A stretch of DNA of 64,000 bases from Parapusillimonas sp013416435. Lineage in GTDB: Bacteria; Pseudomonadota; Gammaproteobacteria; Burkholderiales; Burkholderiaceae_B. The position numbers were made by a program, and so were the translations under genes. Of this stretch, positions 24,593 to 33,231 are shown one piece after another (the first letter of the stretch is position 1; each line of letters starts with the position of its first letter). The notes beneath the pieces were generated by a model that did no database searches, was not told the origin of the DNA, and saw nothing but the letters and a program-made list of their open reading frames with translations. The DNA is taken from NCBI RefSeq assembly GCF_052180245.1, contig NZ_CP197474.1, positions 3,658,001 to 3,722,000 of the forward strand. Reading direction: 5' to 3'.

Positions 24593-24925
24593 CTACTCGA
24601 AAGTGAATTGCTCGAGCGTGCAAACGTCGTTGTCCTCGCTGACGACCTCTTCTCCGTCCGAAAACTTGCCCAGAAAATCGAACTTGCAAGCGCCCGTGCC
24701 ATCGTTGATGTTGATGACGATGGACTGGCCGGACTTGAGCTTCTGTCCGGAAATGATGTTTTCCTCCCAGTCGGTGGTAGAGGCGCGTGACGCATGGAAA
24801 GCCACCAGCGTGACGCCGGTCTTGTTGACGATTTCGACGCGGCGGTCGGCTGCGGTTGCGACACCGGTGGTCAGCGTCGTGCCGGCAACGGCTGTGAAGA
24901 GCAAGAGCGAGCGGAATTTAGACAT
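24593..24925 (-). CDS. Small secreted protein of unknown function
   Basis: A 110-residue protein with a clear Sec signal peptide (MSKFRSLLLFTAVAGTTLTTG, cleavage probably after ATA or TAA near residue 25). The mature domain of about 85 residues begins with VEIVNKTGVTLVAFHAS and has two cysteines (ACKFDF and DVCTLEQF) that could form a disulfide. Proteins of this shape are widespread and annotated without function. Location is expected to be periplasmic or extracellular. Start ATG at 24925. Confidence 0.75.
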   Translation of the reverse strand: MSKFRSLLLFTAVAGTTLTTGVATAADRRVEIVNKTGVTLVAFHASRASTTDWEENIISGQKLKSGQSIVININDGTGACKFDFLGKFSDGEEVVSEDNDVCTLEQFTFE

Positions 24926-25114
24926 AAATACTCATGAATGGGTTGTTACGGAGGCTGTACGGCGCTTACGCCCGCATGGGCCGTCGCGCAGCCCGCAATA
25001 TTACGGACCATCGCGCGTTTGCCATATCCCTGAAACTGGGTATTTCGGCCTAAAATGCTGCGCCATACCTCGGCGGCCGTTGTTCGCCTGTAGAAAATTG
25101 AATGAGCCCCAGGC

Positions 25115-25798
25115 ATGAGCACCGCTACACTTCCCTTCCTTGACATCGCCCTGCCGGCTCCGGTGCTGGTCGTGGAGGACGAACCGCTCCTGCAATTGCG
25201 CTTGCGCGGCATTTTGCTGCAATTGGGCTATTCACCCGACGCGCTGGTATTTGCAGCCTCGCAGGCAGATGCCCGCGCATGCCTGGCCCATCAGCCGGTA
25301 GCATTGGCGCTGATCGACTTGATGCTGCCCGACGGTAGCGGGCTGGCCCTGATCGAGCAAATTCGCGCCGACAATCCCAGCCTGGGAATATTGGTGATTT
25401 CAGCCTGGAGCACCGAAGAATCCATTCTGAGCGCGCTGCGCGCCGGCGCCACGGGCTATGTGCTCAAGGAGCGCGATGATATCGAAGTGTCCATGTCGAT
25501 CCGCAGTGTGTTGCGCGGCGGAGCGCCTATCGACCCTTTCATCGCGCGGCGCATACTGGAATTGCTGCCGATTCCCGCCAGGCCGCCGGCCATGGCACGA
25601 GGCGAAGCGCTCAGCGAGCGCGAAGAACAGATTCTGCGACTGGTCGCGGATGGCCTGACCAATCGTGAAATCGCCGAGCAGCTGTTTCTTTCACGCTACA
25701 CGGTGGAAAGCCACATCAAGCGCATCTATCGCAAGCTGGCCGTATCCTCGCGCACCATGGCGGTACGCACGGCGCGGGAGCGCGGGGTCATTGAGTGA
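25115..25798 (+). CDS. NarL/LuxR-family response regulator
   Basis: A 227-residue two-component response regulator. The receiver domain covers about residues 15-135, with acidic pocket EDE at 21-23, phospho-acceptor Asp68 in LIDLMLPDG, and the lysine of VLKERDD near 118. The C-terminal LuxR-type helix-turn-helix runs from LSEREEQILRLVADGLTNREIAEQL to VSSRTMAVRTARERG. It overlaps the histidine kinase gene by 4 bases (GTGA), so the two form a dedicated pair. Targets are unknown. Confidence 0.93.
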   Translation: MSTATLPFLDIALPAPVLVVEDEPLLQLRLRGILLQLGYSPDALVFAASQADARACLAHQPVALALIDLMLPDGSGLALIEQIRADNPSLGILVISAWSTEESILSALRAGATGYVLKERDDIEVSMSIRSVLRGGAPIDPFIARRILELLPIPARPPAMARGEALSEREEQILRLVADGLTNREIAEQLFLSRYTVESHIKRIYRKLAVSSRTMAVRTARERGVIE

Positions 25799-27666
25799 GG
25801 ACGCAAATGGCCGGCTGGTGGCTGATCCTTTTGTGGGGGCTGCTGGCAGGCCTTCCCGCCTGGGCCGGGCCAGCCACCGCCGCCGATGCCTGCGCGCCAC
25901 GGATACTGGCAACGAGTGCAGCCAGGGAAGATCCATCGAGCCGCGGCGCACCGACCAAGGATTGGGTATCGGTGACACTGCCCGACCTATGGGCACGCCG
26001 CTGGCCCGGCCACGATGGCGCGGTGTGGTACCGCATCGATTGGACGCGCGACTGCGATAGCACCGGCGGCGTCGCTCAGAAAGCAGGCCTGGGGATCGAT
26101 GGCATCAGCATGGCCGGCGAGGTCTATATCAATGATGAGCATTTGTGGAGCGACATGTCATTGGTGGAACCGCTATCCATGAGCTGGAACATGCCGCGCT
26201 GGTGGATCCTGCCGGAGTCCGCCTTGCGAACCGGCGTGAATACAATCTGGATTCGCACAGTTGGCCGCCCCGACCTGTCACCAGGACTGGGCAGGCTGCG
26301 GCTGGGACCCGCTGCACAGGTCCAGGACGCTCATGCACACAGCTTCTGGCGCCAGCGCACGGTCCACTATATTACGCTGGGCTTGTCGAGCGCCCTGGGC
26401 GGGGTATTCCTGGTGGTGTGGTGCATGCGCCGCCGCGAACGTGCCTTTGGCTGGTACGCGGCGATGTCCCTGTGCTGGGTGCTGTATCTATCGACGATGC
26501 TGGCCGTCACTCCCTGGCCTTTGTCCGATACCTTGTCCTACTCTCGCTTGAACAACATGGCCTTTCTGTTGTACGTGCTGTGCTTCTGCCTGTTCACCTG
26601 GCGGTTCAGCGGCCAGCATCTGCCTCGATTGGAACGGTCGCTGTGGATGGCGACCATGGTGGGCTTGCTTGTCTCGCTGCTGGCGCCGCGACCCATCATC
26701 GAGCTGTCCTGGGGAGCCTTCGTGCTGATCTTCCTGGCCAATTGCGCGCAGTTCCCGTTCCATGCCTGGCGAACGCGCAATCCACAACATGTGTTGCTGG
26801 CGCTCTGCTGGCTGGTGTTTCTGGTCGTGGGAGTGCACGACCTCGCGGTGCTGCTCAGTGGATGGCGCGCGCACGATATGTGGGGAGCGGTCACCAGCTT
26901 GGTCACGGCGATATTCATGGCCCTGCTTTTGGGTGGACGGCTCGTCGCGGGCATGCAGCGTATCGAATCATTCAATCATGAGCTGGAAGCGCACGTCGCA
27001 GGTGCCCGCGCCGAACTGGCCGACGTCCTGCAACGGGAACATAAACAGGCGCTGACTCATGCCATGCTGCAGGAACGCATGCATATCGTCCACGACTTGC
27101 ACGACGGCCTGGGCGGCAGCTTGGTGCGCAGCATGGCCTTGGTGGAACAAGCACCGCAGCCTTTGTCCAATGAACGCATGCTGTCTCTGCTGAAGCTGCT
27201 GCGCGACGACTTGCGGCAAGTGATCGACCACGGATCCAGCGCCGGTGCAACGGTGCCGGCTACCCCTGTGCAGTGGGCCGCCCCCTTGCGCCATCGTTTT
27301 ACGCGCTTGTTCGACGAGATGGAAGTAAGGTCGAGCTGGGCAGTCGATGAGCGCTGGCGCCATCCGCCCAACGCGCTGCTATGCCTGGGACTGACGCGGC
27401 TGGTGGAAGAAGCACTGTCCAATGTCATCAAACACAGCCGGGCCAACCATGTCAGCGTAACGTGCGCCCAGCCGGAAGCCGGCCGCCTGCACTTGGTGAT
27501 CGCAGACGATGGCGTGGGTTTCGACGTGGCGGCAGTACGGAGCGCTGGATTGAGCGTAGGCATGCGCAGCATGGCTGCGCGCATGGAGAGGCTAGGGGGC
27601 ACATTCGAAGTGGAGTCGGGAGCCGAAGGAACGGTGGTGAGCGTAACGGTGGCGTTTGACGCCTGA
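25795..27666 (+). CDS. Membrane sensor histidine kinase, 7TM-DISM/NarX-like
   Basis: A 623-residue kinase beginning at GTG 25795; an ATG four codons on (25807) is also possible. A signal peptide (AGWWLILLWGLLAGLPAWAG) leads into a periplasmic domain of about 160 residues, resembling a 7TMR-DISM extracellular domain. About seven transmembrane helices follow (roughly 185-390), then a short coiled coil. The HisKA_3 phosphorylation site MHIVHDLHDGLGGSLV is near 428-443, and the ATPase domain has EEALSNVIKHS near 538 and DDGVGFD near 571. It phosphorylates the overlapping response regulator. The ligand is unknown. Confidence 0.9.
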   Translation: MRTQMAGWWLILLWGLLAGLPAWAGPATAADACAPRILATSAAREDPSSRGAPTKDWVSVTLPDLWARRWPGHDGAVWYRIDWTRDCDSTGGVAQKAGLGIDGISMAGEVYINDEHLWSDMSLVEPLSMSWNMPRWWILPESALRTGVNTIWIRTVGRPDLSPGLGRLRLGPAAQVQDAHAHSFWRQRTVHYITLGLSSALGGVFLVVWCMRRRERAFGWYAAMSLCWVLYLSTMLAVTPWPLSDTLSYSRLNNMAFLLYVLCFCLFTWRFSGQHLPRLERSLWMATMVGLLVSLLAPRPIIELSWGAFVLIFLANCAQFPFHAWRTRNPQHVLLALCWLVFLVVGVHDLAVLLSGWRAHDMWGAVTSLVTAIFMALLLGGRLVAGMQRIESFNHELEAHVAGARAELADVLQREHKQALTHAMLQERMHIVHDLHDGLGGSLVRSMALVEQAPQPLSNERMLSLLKLLRDDLRQVIDHGSSAGATVPATPVQWAAPLRHRFTRLFDEMEVRSSWAVDERWRHPPNALLCLGLTRLVEEALSNVIKHSRANHVSVTCAQPEAGRLHLVIADDGVGFDVAAVRSAGLSVGMRSMAARMERLGGTFEVESGAEGTVVSVTVAFDA

Positions 27667-27677
27667 CACCCGAGCAC

Positions 27678-28886
27678 TCACCAGCTTGCCTGACGAGCCA
27701 GCACGGACTCCGCGGTTTCACCCGTCAAGGCCCGGTATACGGATGCCGCCGTCGCGCCTTCGGTATTGATCATCAGCACGCTGGAATGCTCATCCAGTCC
27801 GGCCTGTCCAGACAGCTCCGCACTCTGGCGCAATACCCGCATGGCGGCAAGCCCGACCACTCCGGACTCCCCGGCGACAATGGGGATGTCGCGCCGGCTC
27901 CCCCTGGCCAGCATGCGCATCGCCTCGACAGCCTGATCGTCTTCGATCGTCATGAAATGATCAATGGCTTGTGCCAGGAACTTCCAGGCCAGGGGCGAGG
28001 CCTCGCCGCAAGCCAGACCCGCCATGACGGAATCGACCGTGCCCGTGGCTTTGGCTGGTTTCCCCTGGATCGCGCTCTGCAGGAGGCAATCGGCCTGCGC
28101 CGGCTCGACCACGATGAAGCGCGGCCGGTGCCCGCCTTGGTATTCCCATAGATAACTGGCGATACCGGCCGCGATGCCACCCACGCCGCCCTGCAGAAAG
28201 ACGTGCGTGTAGGGTCCTTTATTCCCAGCCCGGATTCCGGCCTGCGTCACGAGCTCGGCGGCGATGGTCCCATAGCCCTGCATCACATCGCAGGGGATTT
28301 CTTCATAGCCTTCATAGGATGTATCGGAAACGACTTGCCAGCCATTGGCGTCGGCCAGGCGGGCCGCTTCCTCGACGGAGTCGTCGTAGTTTCCCTGGAT
28401 GCGCACGATACGCGCGCCGTATCCCGATATGGCATCTTCCCGCTCCTTGCTGACTTGCGCATGCAGCACGATCACGCAGCGACAGCCCGCGTCGCGCGCC
28501 GCCGCGGCCAACGCACGGCCATGGTTGCCGTCCGTAGCGCTGATCACGGTATGGCTCTTGAGTTGATCCGCGTAACGCCCCGAGAACACGGCGGCGGGAT
28601 CCAGGCCCGGAAACTGACGCAGGATCCAGCGCAGCAGCGCGATCGGCGCACCCAAAGCCTTGAAGCTGCCCAGGGGCGAGCGCACGGATTCGTCCTTGAC
28701 GCTGAACCGCGCCACCTTCAGTTGTGCCGCGATATCGGGCAGATCGTACAAAGGCGTTGCCGACGGCGCAATTTCCTTCCACTGATAAAGCCAGCGGCGG
28801 CTCTCTTCGGCGCGCTCGACGTTCATGAGGGATTGCAGGTCCGCAGGATAGGACCCGCGAGCGGCGCGTTTATTGGTGATCAACAT
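27678..28886 (-). CDS. dpaL: Diaminopropionate ammonia-lyase family PLP enzyme
   Basis: A 402-residue fold-type II PLP enzyme. It resembles diaminopropionate ammonia-lyase, which converts 2,3-diaminopropionate to pyruvate and ammonia. The PLP lysine is Lys76 in SPLGSFKALGA; the phosphate loop and SATDGNHGRALA segment follow. The ATG at 28886 has GAGGAA just upstream, and the frame further upstream lacks family similarity. It is divergent from an Lrp/AsnC regulator, the usual layout for amino-acid catabolic genes, so an amino-acid substrate is likely; the exact one is not proven. Confidence 0.83.
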   Translation of the reverse strand: MLITNKRAARGSYPADLQSLMNVERAEESRRWLYQWKEIAPSATPLYDLPDIAAQLKVARFSVKDESVRSPLGSFKALGAPIALLRWILRQFPGLDPAAVFSGRYADQLKSHTVISATDGNHGRALAAAARDAGCRCVIVLHAQVSKEREDAISGYGARIVRIQGNYDDSVEEAARLADANGWQVVSDTSYEGYEEIPCDVMQGYGTIAAELVTQAGIRAGNKGPYTHVFLQGGVGGIAAGIASYLWEYQGGHRPRFIVVEPAQADCLLQSAIQGKPAKATGTVDSVMAGLACGEASPLAWKFLAQAIDHFMTIEDDQAVEAMRMLARGSRRDIPIVAGESGVVGLAAMRVLRQSAELSGQAGLDEHSSVLMINTEGATAASVYRALTGETAESVLARQASW

Positions 28887-29022
28887 GGGTTCCTCGAAAT
28901 ATGCCTTGAAGGGAAACGGGTACCGAAATAATATTCGCCATACCTTCATGAATTTTCTTGAAATCAACGCTTGAAGTTGTACTTTTTACTGATATTCGGG
29001 CATTACCCGGCACGGATTTCAA
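28887..29022. promoter_or_regulatory. Divergent control region, dpaL and Lrp-type regulator
   Basis: 136 bases between the two divergent starts, AT-rich in its middle (28925-29000). This is where an Lrp/AsnC protein would bind to control itself and the PLP enzyme. No clear operator dyad or promoter hexamers were identified by eye. Confidence 0.4.
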
Positions 29023-29517
29023 ATGACGATAAAGCTCGACGCCTTCGACCGCCTGCTGCTCTCGGCCATACAGCACGACGTCCGCACGGCGCAAAGCGAA
29101 CTTGGCCAGCGTGCGAACCTCTCGACCGCGGCGGTGAACCGCCGCTTGAAAATCCTTGCAGGCGCAGGCGTCATAGAAGGCTACACCGCTCGCCTCAATC
29201 CCAAAGCCCTGGGCTATCCCCTGACCATCATCGTCGAGGTCCAGGTCGAAAACGAGCGCCTGGATCTTCTTCAGGAAATGCAGCGCAGCTTCAAAGCCTG
29301 CCCCCAGATCCAGCAGTGCTACTACGTAGCCGGAGAATGCGACTTCGTGCTGGTCTTCCTGGTCCGCGACATGGAACAGTACGTGGCGCTGACCCACACG
29401 CTGTTTCACGACAACAACAACGTCAAGTCATTCAAGACCCTCGTTGCGATGGACCGCGTCAAATGCGGGATGGACGTGCCCGTGGAGCTCCAGGGTCAGA
29501 CCCCGTACGGGGTCTGA
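29023..29517 (+). CDS. Lrp/AsnC family transcriptional regulator
   Basis: A 164-residue feast/famine regulator. The N-terminal helix-turn-helix (LDAFDRLLLSAIQHDVRTAQSELG through STAAVNRRLKIL) covers residues 4-50, and the C-terminal ligand domain covers about 68-145. It is divergent from the PLP ammonia-lyase gene and probably controls it in response to an amino acid. The last residues, GQTPYGV, and the stop codon are encoded by a palindromic repeat, so the natural C terminus was replaced or extended. Confidence 0.9.
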   Translation: MTIKLDAFDRLLLSAIQHDVRTAQSELGQRANLSTAAVNRRLKILAGAGVIEGYTARLNPKALGYPLTIIVEVQVENERLDLLQEMQRSFKACPQIQQCYYVAGECDFVLVFLVRDMEQYVALTHTLFHDNNNVKSFKTLVAMDRVKCGMDVPVELQGQTPYGV

Positions 29518-29520
29518 CCC
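29493..29520. repeat. Palindromic repeat G (single copy, left edge of island)
   Basis: Perfect arms with centre CGTACG, lacking only the outermost G and C. It contains the stop codon of the Lrp-type gene and marks the left edge of the decayed island at 29.5-33.2 kb. Confidence 0.95.
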
Positions 29521-29591
29521 TAGACGTTGATCGGTAGGCAGCGCGTGCATAGGTCCAGCGTTGCGCTGCTCCTCCAGTCGATCCAGCACTA

Positions 29592-30284
29592 CTAGATTGT
29601 GGTCCGAAGGCAATTGTGCAGAAGCCTGTTGCACAATTCGACATCCGGCCAGGCCGCGGCAAAGGCCACCAGCGCTGACTCAATTTCCCGCTCGTTGGCT
29701 TCCTGGCCGACATCCAGGAAGTCGAACAGGTAGGGATCCTTGAGGGCTTGCCGAGCCAGATCGGTTCCCGACGCGGGGAGACGGTCGGCGAAGTTGGTGA
29801 TTGCCTGGCCTTCCCGTTCCAGCAGGCGGGATTCGATATGGATTTCCAGTGTGGCGCGTGACCAGCCGTGTTCCACGGCGCGTTGGGCATAGGCTAGGCG
29901 TTGTTCTGGCTGCTTCAGCCTAGCCAGCAATACCAGGTTGTGGCCCCAGGGCAATTGTCCAACAGCCTGTTGGACAATTGCCGCATCCGGGCAAGCGTCG
30001 GCGAAGGAGCGCATGTACATCAGGTTGGCACGGGAAAAGCCCTTCATCTCGGGAAAGGCAGTCCTGAGGTCGTGCGCCAGCCGTTCGATGACCTTGGCTC
30101 CCCAGCCTTGCTCGGCCTGTCGCTGCAGGATGTCACGGCCAATCTGCCAGTAGAGCTGTACCAGCTCGCGGTTAACGGCCAGCGCGGCCCGCTGCTGGGC
30201 CCTGTGGATGCGGTTCTTCAGCTCGCCCAACCAGTTGGCGTAATCTTCCGGCGCTGGAACGAGGGAGACGGGCTTGTCGCTCAT
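29592..30284 (-). pseudogene. DUF1016 (YhcG-type) nuclease remnant, chimeric and frameshifted
   Basis: The N-terminal domain of DUF1016 proteins is intact (ANWLGELKNRIHRAQQRAALAVNRELVQLYWQIG through LKDPYLFDFLDVGQEANEREIESALV, about residues 15-210). The C-terminal PDDEXK nuclease domain is absent. After residue 210 the sequence instead matches an internal part of the same family again (FAAAWPD resembles its own FADACPD near residue 95), with a one-base deletion that shifts the frame to a stop at 29592. The match continues out of frame to about 29525. In intact loci such proteins often sit in type I restriction operons, as here beside hsdR. Confidence 0.8.
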
Positions 30285-31843
30285 TCCGCCTCCCCGCTGG
30301 TCTGCTTGAATTCGGTCATGGACTGGATGCGCTGATCCAGCACGATGAGCTTGCAGGTCTGGGCATCGACGCCCGTGGTCATCAGCTTAGAAGTTGTAGC
30401 GATGACGGGATACTTGCTTTCCGGGAAGATGAAGTTGTCCAACTCCATCTTGCCTTCTTCGTTGTCGCCGGTGATGCGCACGACATAGCGGTGGTTCTGC
30501 GCGACCAGGTCGGCGTTTTCGTTGACCAGCGCCTGGCGCATGCGTTCGGCATGGTCGATGTTGTCGCAGAAGACGATGGTCTTGTCGAAGCGGTTGCTGG
30601 CCTTCAGGTATTCACTGATCTTGCGCGCCACCACTTGCGTGCGCTGTTCCAGCACCAGCGTCTTGTCAAAATTACGCTGGTTGTAGATACGGTCTTCGAT
30701 CTCGTTACCGTGCTTGTCGAGCATGCCGTTGTCGGGACGCCAGCCGGTCAGGTCTTTGTCCAGGTCGATGCGCACTACCTTGTAGGGTGCGAGAAAGCCA
30801 TCGTCGATGCCCTGGCGTAGCGAGTAGGTGTAGATGGGCTCGCCGAAGTAGTCGATGTTGGAAACGTCCCTGGTTTCCCTGGGCGTAGCGGTCAGGCCGA
30901 TCTGGGTGGCGGAATGGAAATACGTCAGGATCTCGCGCCAGGCCGAATCTTCGGCGGCGCTGCCTCGGTGGCATTCGTCGATTACGATCAGATCGAAGAA
31001 TTCCGGACTGAACTGCTTGTAGATGTTCCGTTCTTCTTCGTTACCGGTGACGGCCTGGTAAAGCGACAGGTAGATTTCATAGGACTTGTTGGCCTGCCGC
31101 TTCTGGATCTTGGTCATCGCCGCGCCGAACGGCTTGAAGTCATTGGTCATGGTCTGATCGACCAGGATGTTGCGGTCCGCCAGGAACAGGATGCGTTTCT
31201 TGGCACGCGACTTCCACAACCGCCAGATGATCTGGAAGGCGGTATAGGTCTTGCCTGTGCCCGTGGCCATCACCAGCAGAATGCGCTTCTGCTCTTTGGC
31301 TATCGCCTCGATGGTCTTGTTGATGGCGAGCAATTGATAGTAACGGGGCGTCTTGTTGCTGCCATCGCTGTAGTAGTCTTGGGTTACCAAGGCCTGTTGC
31401 TGCGTGCTCAGCCCCTGATGCTCTGCCCACCATTGCCACAGCGTATCGGCATTGGGGAACTCGTCCAGGCTCAGTTCGCGCTCGATCACACCGTCCTTGG
31501 CGATCTTGTTGTGGAACAGGAAGCCATCTCCATTGCTGCTGAATACGAAAGGCACTTGCAGCATTTCGGCATAGCCGAGGGCCTGTTGCATGCCCGAGCC
31601 GATGGCATGCTTGTTGTCCTTGGCTTCGATGACGGCAATGGGCAGGTTGGGCTTGTGGAACAGCACATAGTCGGCGCGCTTGTGCTGACCACGTGTGTGC
31701 AGTTTGCCGCGCACGATGATGCGCCCCTTGGTCAGCAGGAACTCTTCGCGCACCTGGGTCAGAACATCCCATCCGGATTTTTCCAGAGCCGGCGTGATGA
31801 ACTTGGTGCAGATGTCGCGTTCGCTGAGCGCCTGCTTATTCAT
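30281..31843 (-). pseudogene. hsdR: Type I restriction HsdR, truncated at helicase motif VI
   Basis: 520 residues remain of a protein normally near 1000. The N-terminal nuclease domain has the PD-(D/E)xK segments RADYVLFHK and AVIEAKD. The SF2 motor shows VMATGTGKT (motif I), IDECHR (II), GLTATP (III) and VIATTSKLMTTGVDA (V). The chain then stops in LDQRIQSMTEFKQ followed by TSGEAE, exactly where motif VI (IGRGTR type) should be. No hsdM or hsdS is present. It overlaps the DUF1016 remnant by 4 bases. The motor cannot be complete without motif VI, so restriction activity is very unlikely. Confidence 0.85.
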
Positions 31844-31954
31844 AGGATCTAGTTCCTTCCATGCGGCCTTTCCCCATTGTTCCTGCCTGTCGTTCGGTGC
31901 TCGACGCGCGATCTTGTAGCTGTGTAGCGACGTCATCCTCTTCGTCCATGCCCC

Positions 31955-32278
31955 TCAATCCAACACAACCAGAAATTCGGTTGCTAACGCAGTCGGCTGA
32001 ACATCGCGAACATTGCGTTGCAGTGAAACCAGTCCGTAATCGGCCATCGTCTTCAGAGTGCGAGACAGGTTTGGCACCTTGCGGCCGCTGAGTTCAGCCA
32101 GCTCCGTCAAAGACTTAGGCTGCTCGTTATGGATCAGGTGCAGCAGACGGCGGTTGTCATCCGATAGCACGGCGGCCAGCGACGCCAAGGATGGGAACCA
32201 GATGCTGGGAACCTCGCCGCCCTGCTGGGGCGGGCGATCCAGTTGCCGAACACCGACAATGCAGCGTTTCATGCGCAT
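31955..32278 (-). CDS. HTH protein, MarR-like (possible orphan antitoxin)
   Basis: A protein of about 107 residues starting at MRMKRCIVGVRQLD (a GTG 13 codons upstream is also possible). The winged helix runs LTELAELSGRKVPNLSRTLKTMADYGLVSLQRN. The C-terminal tail, PTALATEFLVVLD, resembles the HVO_A0114-type HTH proteins often paired with TumE/DUF6516 toxins, but no such toxin gene is adjacent. The paired-toxin idea is inference. It lies between the hsdR remnant and the integrase remnant in the island. Confidence 0.6.
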   Translation of the reverse strand: MRMKRCIVGVRQLDRPPQQGGEVPSIWFPSLASLAAVLSDDNRRLLHLIHNEQPKSLTELAELSGRKVPNLSRTLKTMADYGLVSLQRNVRDVQPTALATEFLVVLD

Positions 32279-32317
32279 AAGTCCAAAGACACGTCGACTT
32301 ACAATGATATCACCCAC

Positions 32318-32543
32318 TGATAATCATTGCCGAACAACCAGGGAAGCCTTGATACGGCGACACAAAATGGGGTAATCCAATAAAAATTACCTCAATACCC
32401 CAAAGTGACTACCCCATTCCCTGCGCTGATCCTTCGGCAAAGGCAAAGGGCAAGGGAACGGCACCCAAGGGGCAACGGCCCTATCCAGAAAAGGAAAAGG
32501 TCGCCCCTGTCCATTCGTTTTGCAACACCCGGCGAAGTTGCCC
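32318..32543. other. Non-coding stretch inside the decayed island
   Basis: About 225 bases between the HTH gene and the integrase remnant. A GGTAAT / ATTACC inverted repeat near 32369-32391 and several CCCC-rich repeats are visible, but no gene, tRNA or recognisable attachment site was found. Confidence 0.4.
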
Positions 32544-33224
32544 CTATACCGTGCCGCTGCCCTCCGCCGCACTCAGATAGTCCGCCCAGTCCTGCAACAG
32601 CGTCCTTCTCTGATCCAGCAGCAGCGCCTTGTTGTACGTCGCCCGCACCTTGTTGCTTTCCACGTGGGCAAGCTGCCGCTCGATTGCATCAGGCCGGTAT
32701 CCGTTCTCATTGGCCCAGGTTGAAAAGGTCGTCCGCCAGCAATGCGGCGTCGTACCTGATAGAACTTCTGAATCTGCTCTCGCGTCATCGCCGCCTTGCT
32801 CTCGCTGAACGGCACTCGCAGCAGCCCACGAAGACTGGGAATAGGATTGGCCTCGACCAGACCCCGCACCACCGCGAACTCGAAGATAGCCGCAAGATCG
32901 CCTTTGACGTGAATGGCCGCCCACGCACCGTGTGGCTTGCACTCCTCTAGCAGCGGGCGAATCTGCTTCACGCCAATGTCGCTCATCGGCATCCCATCGA
33001 ACTTGGGCGACAGGTACTTCCTGATGCGGGATTCTTTCGTGCGATAGAAACTGACCGTTAAGACTGGCTTGATCTCGGCCAGGTACGCCTGCGCCACCTT
33101 GGCGAACGAGCTTTCCTTTGCGCGCTTGCGTTCCTCCAGCGCATCGAGGTTGCGCTGCTTGACCTGCTGCCGCTCATGGGCAGGATGGCTTCCAGGGTCA
33201 GACCCCGTCCGGGGTCTGACCCTA
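32544..33224 (-). pseudogene. P4-type tyrosine integrase remnant
   Basis: The 5' part codes for the arm/core-binding region of a P4-family integrase (KVAQAYLAEIKPVLTVSFYRTKESRIRKYL through NPIPSLRGLLRVPF). Most of the catalytic domain is deleted. The C-terminal piece, TTFSTWANENGYRPDAIERQLAHVE through LLQDWADYL, follows in another frame (about 32549-32760). The first codons are now read from a palindromic repeat (VRPRTGSDP) in place of the natural N terminus. It cannot act as a recombinase and marks a lost mobile island. Confidence 0.85.
33195..33222. repeat. Palindromic repeat H (single copy, right edge of island)
   Basis: Full arms with centre CGTCCG, lacking the outermost G and C, 10 bases from the ychF stop codon. 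It interrupts the 5' end of the integrase remnant and forms the right edge of the decayed island. The left edge carries an almost identical copy. Confidence 0.95.
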
Positions 33225-33231
33225 AGGGAGA

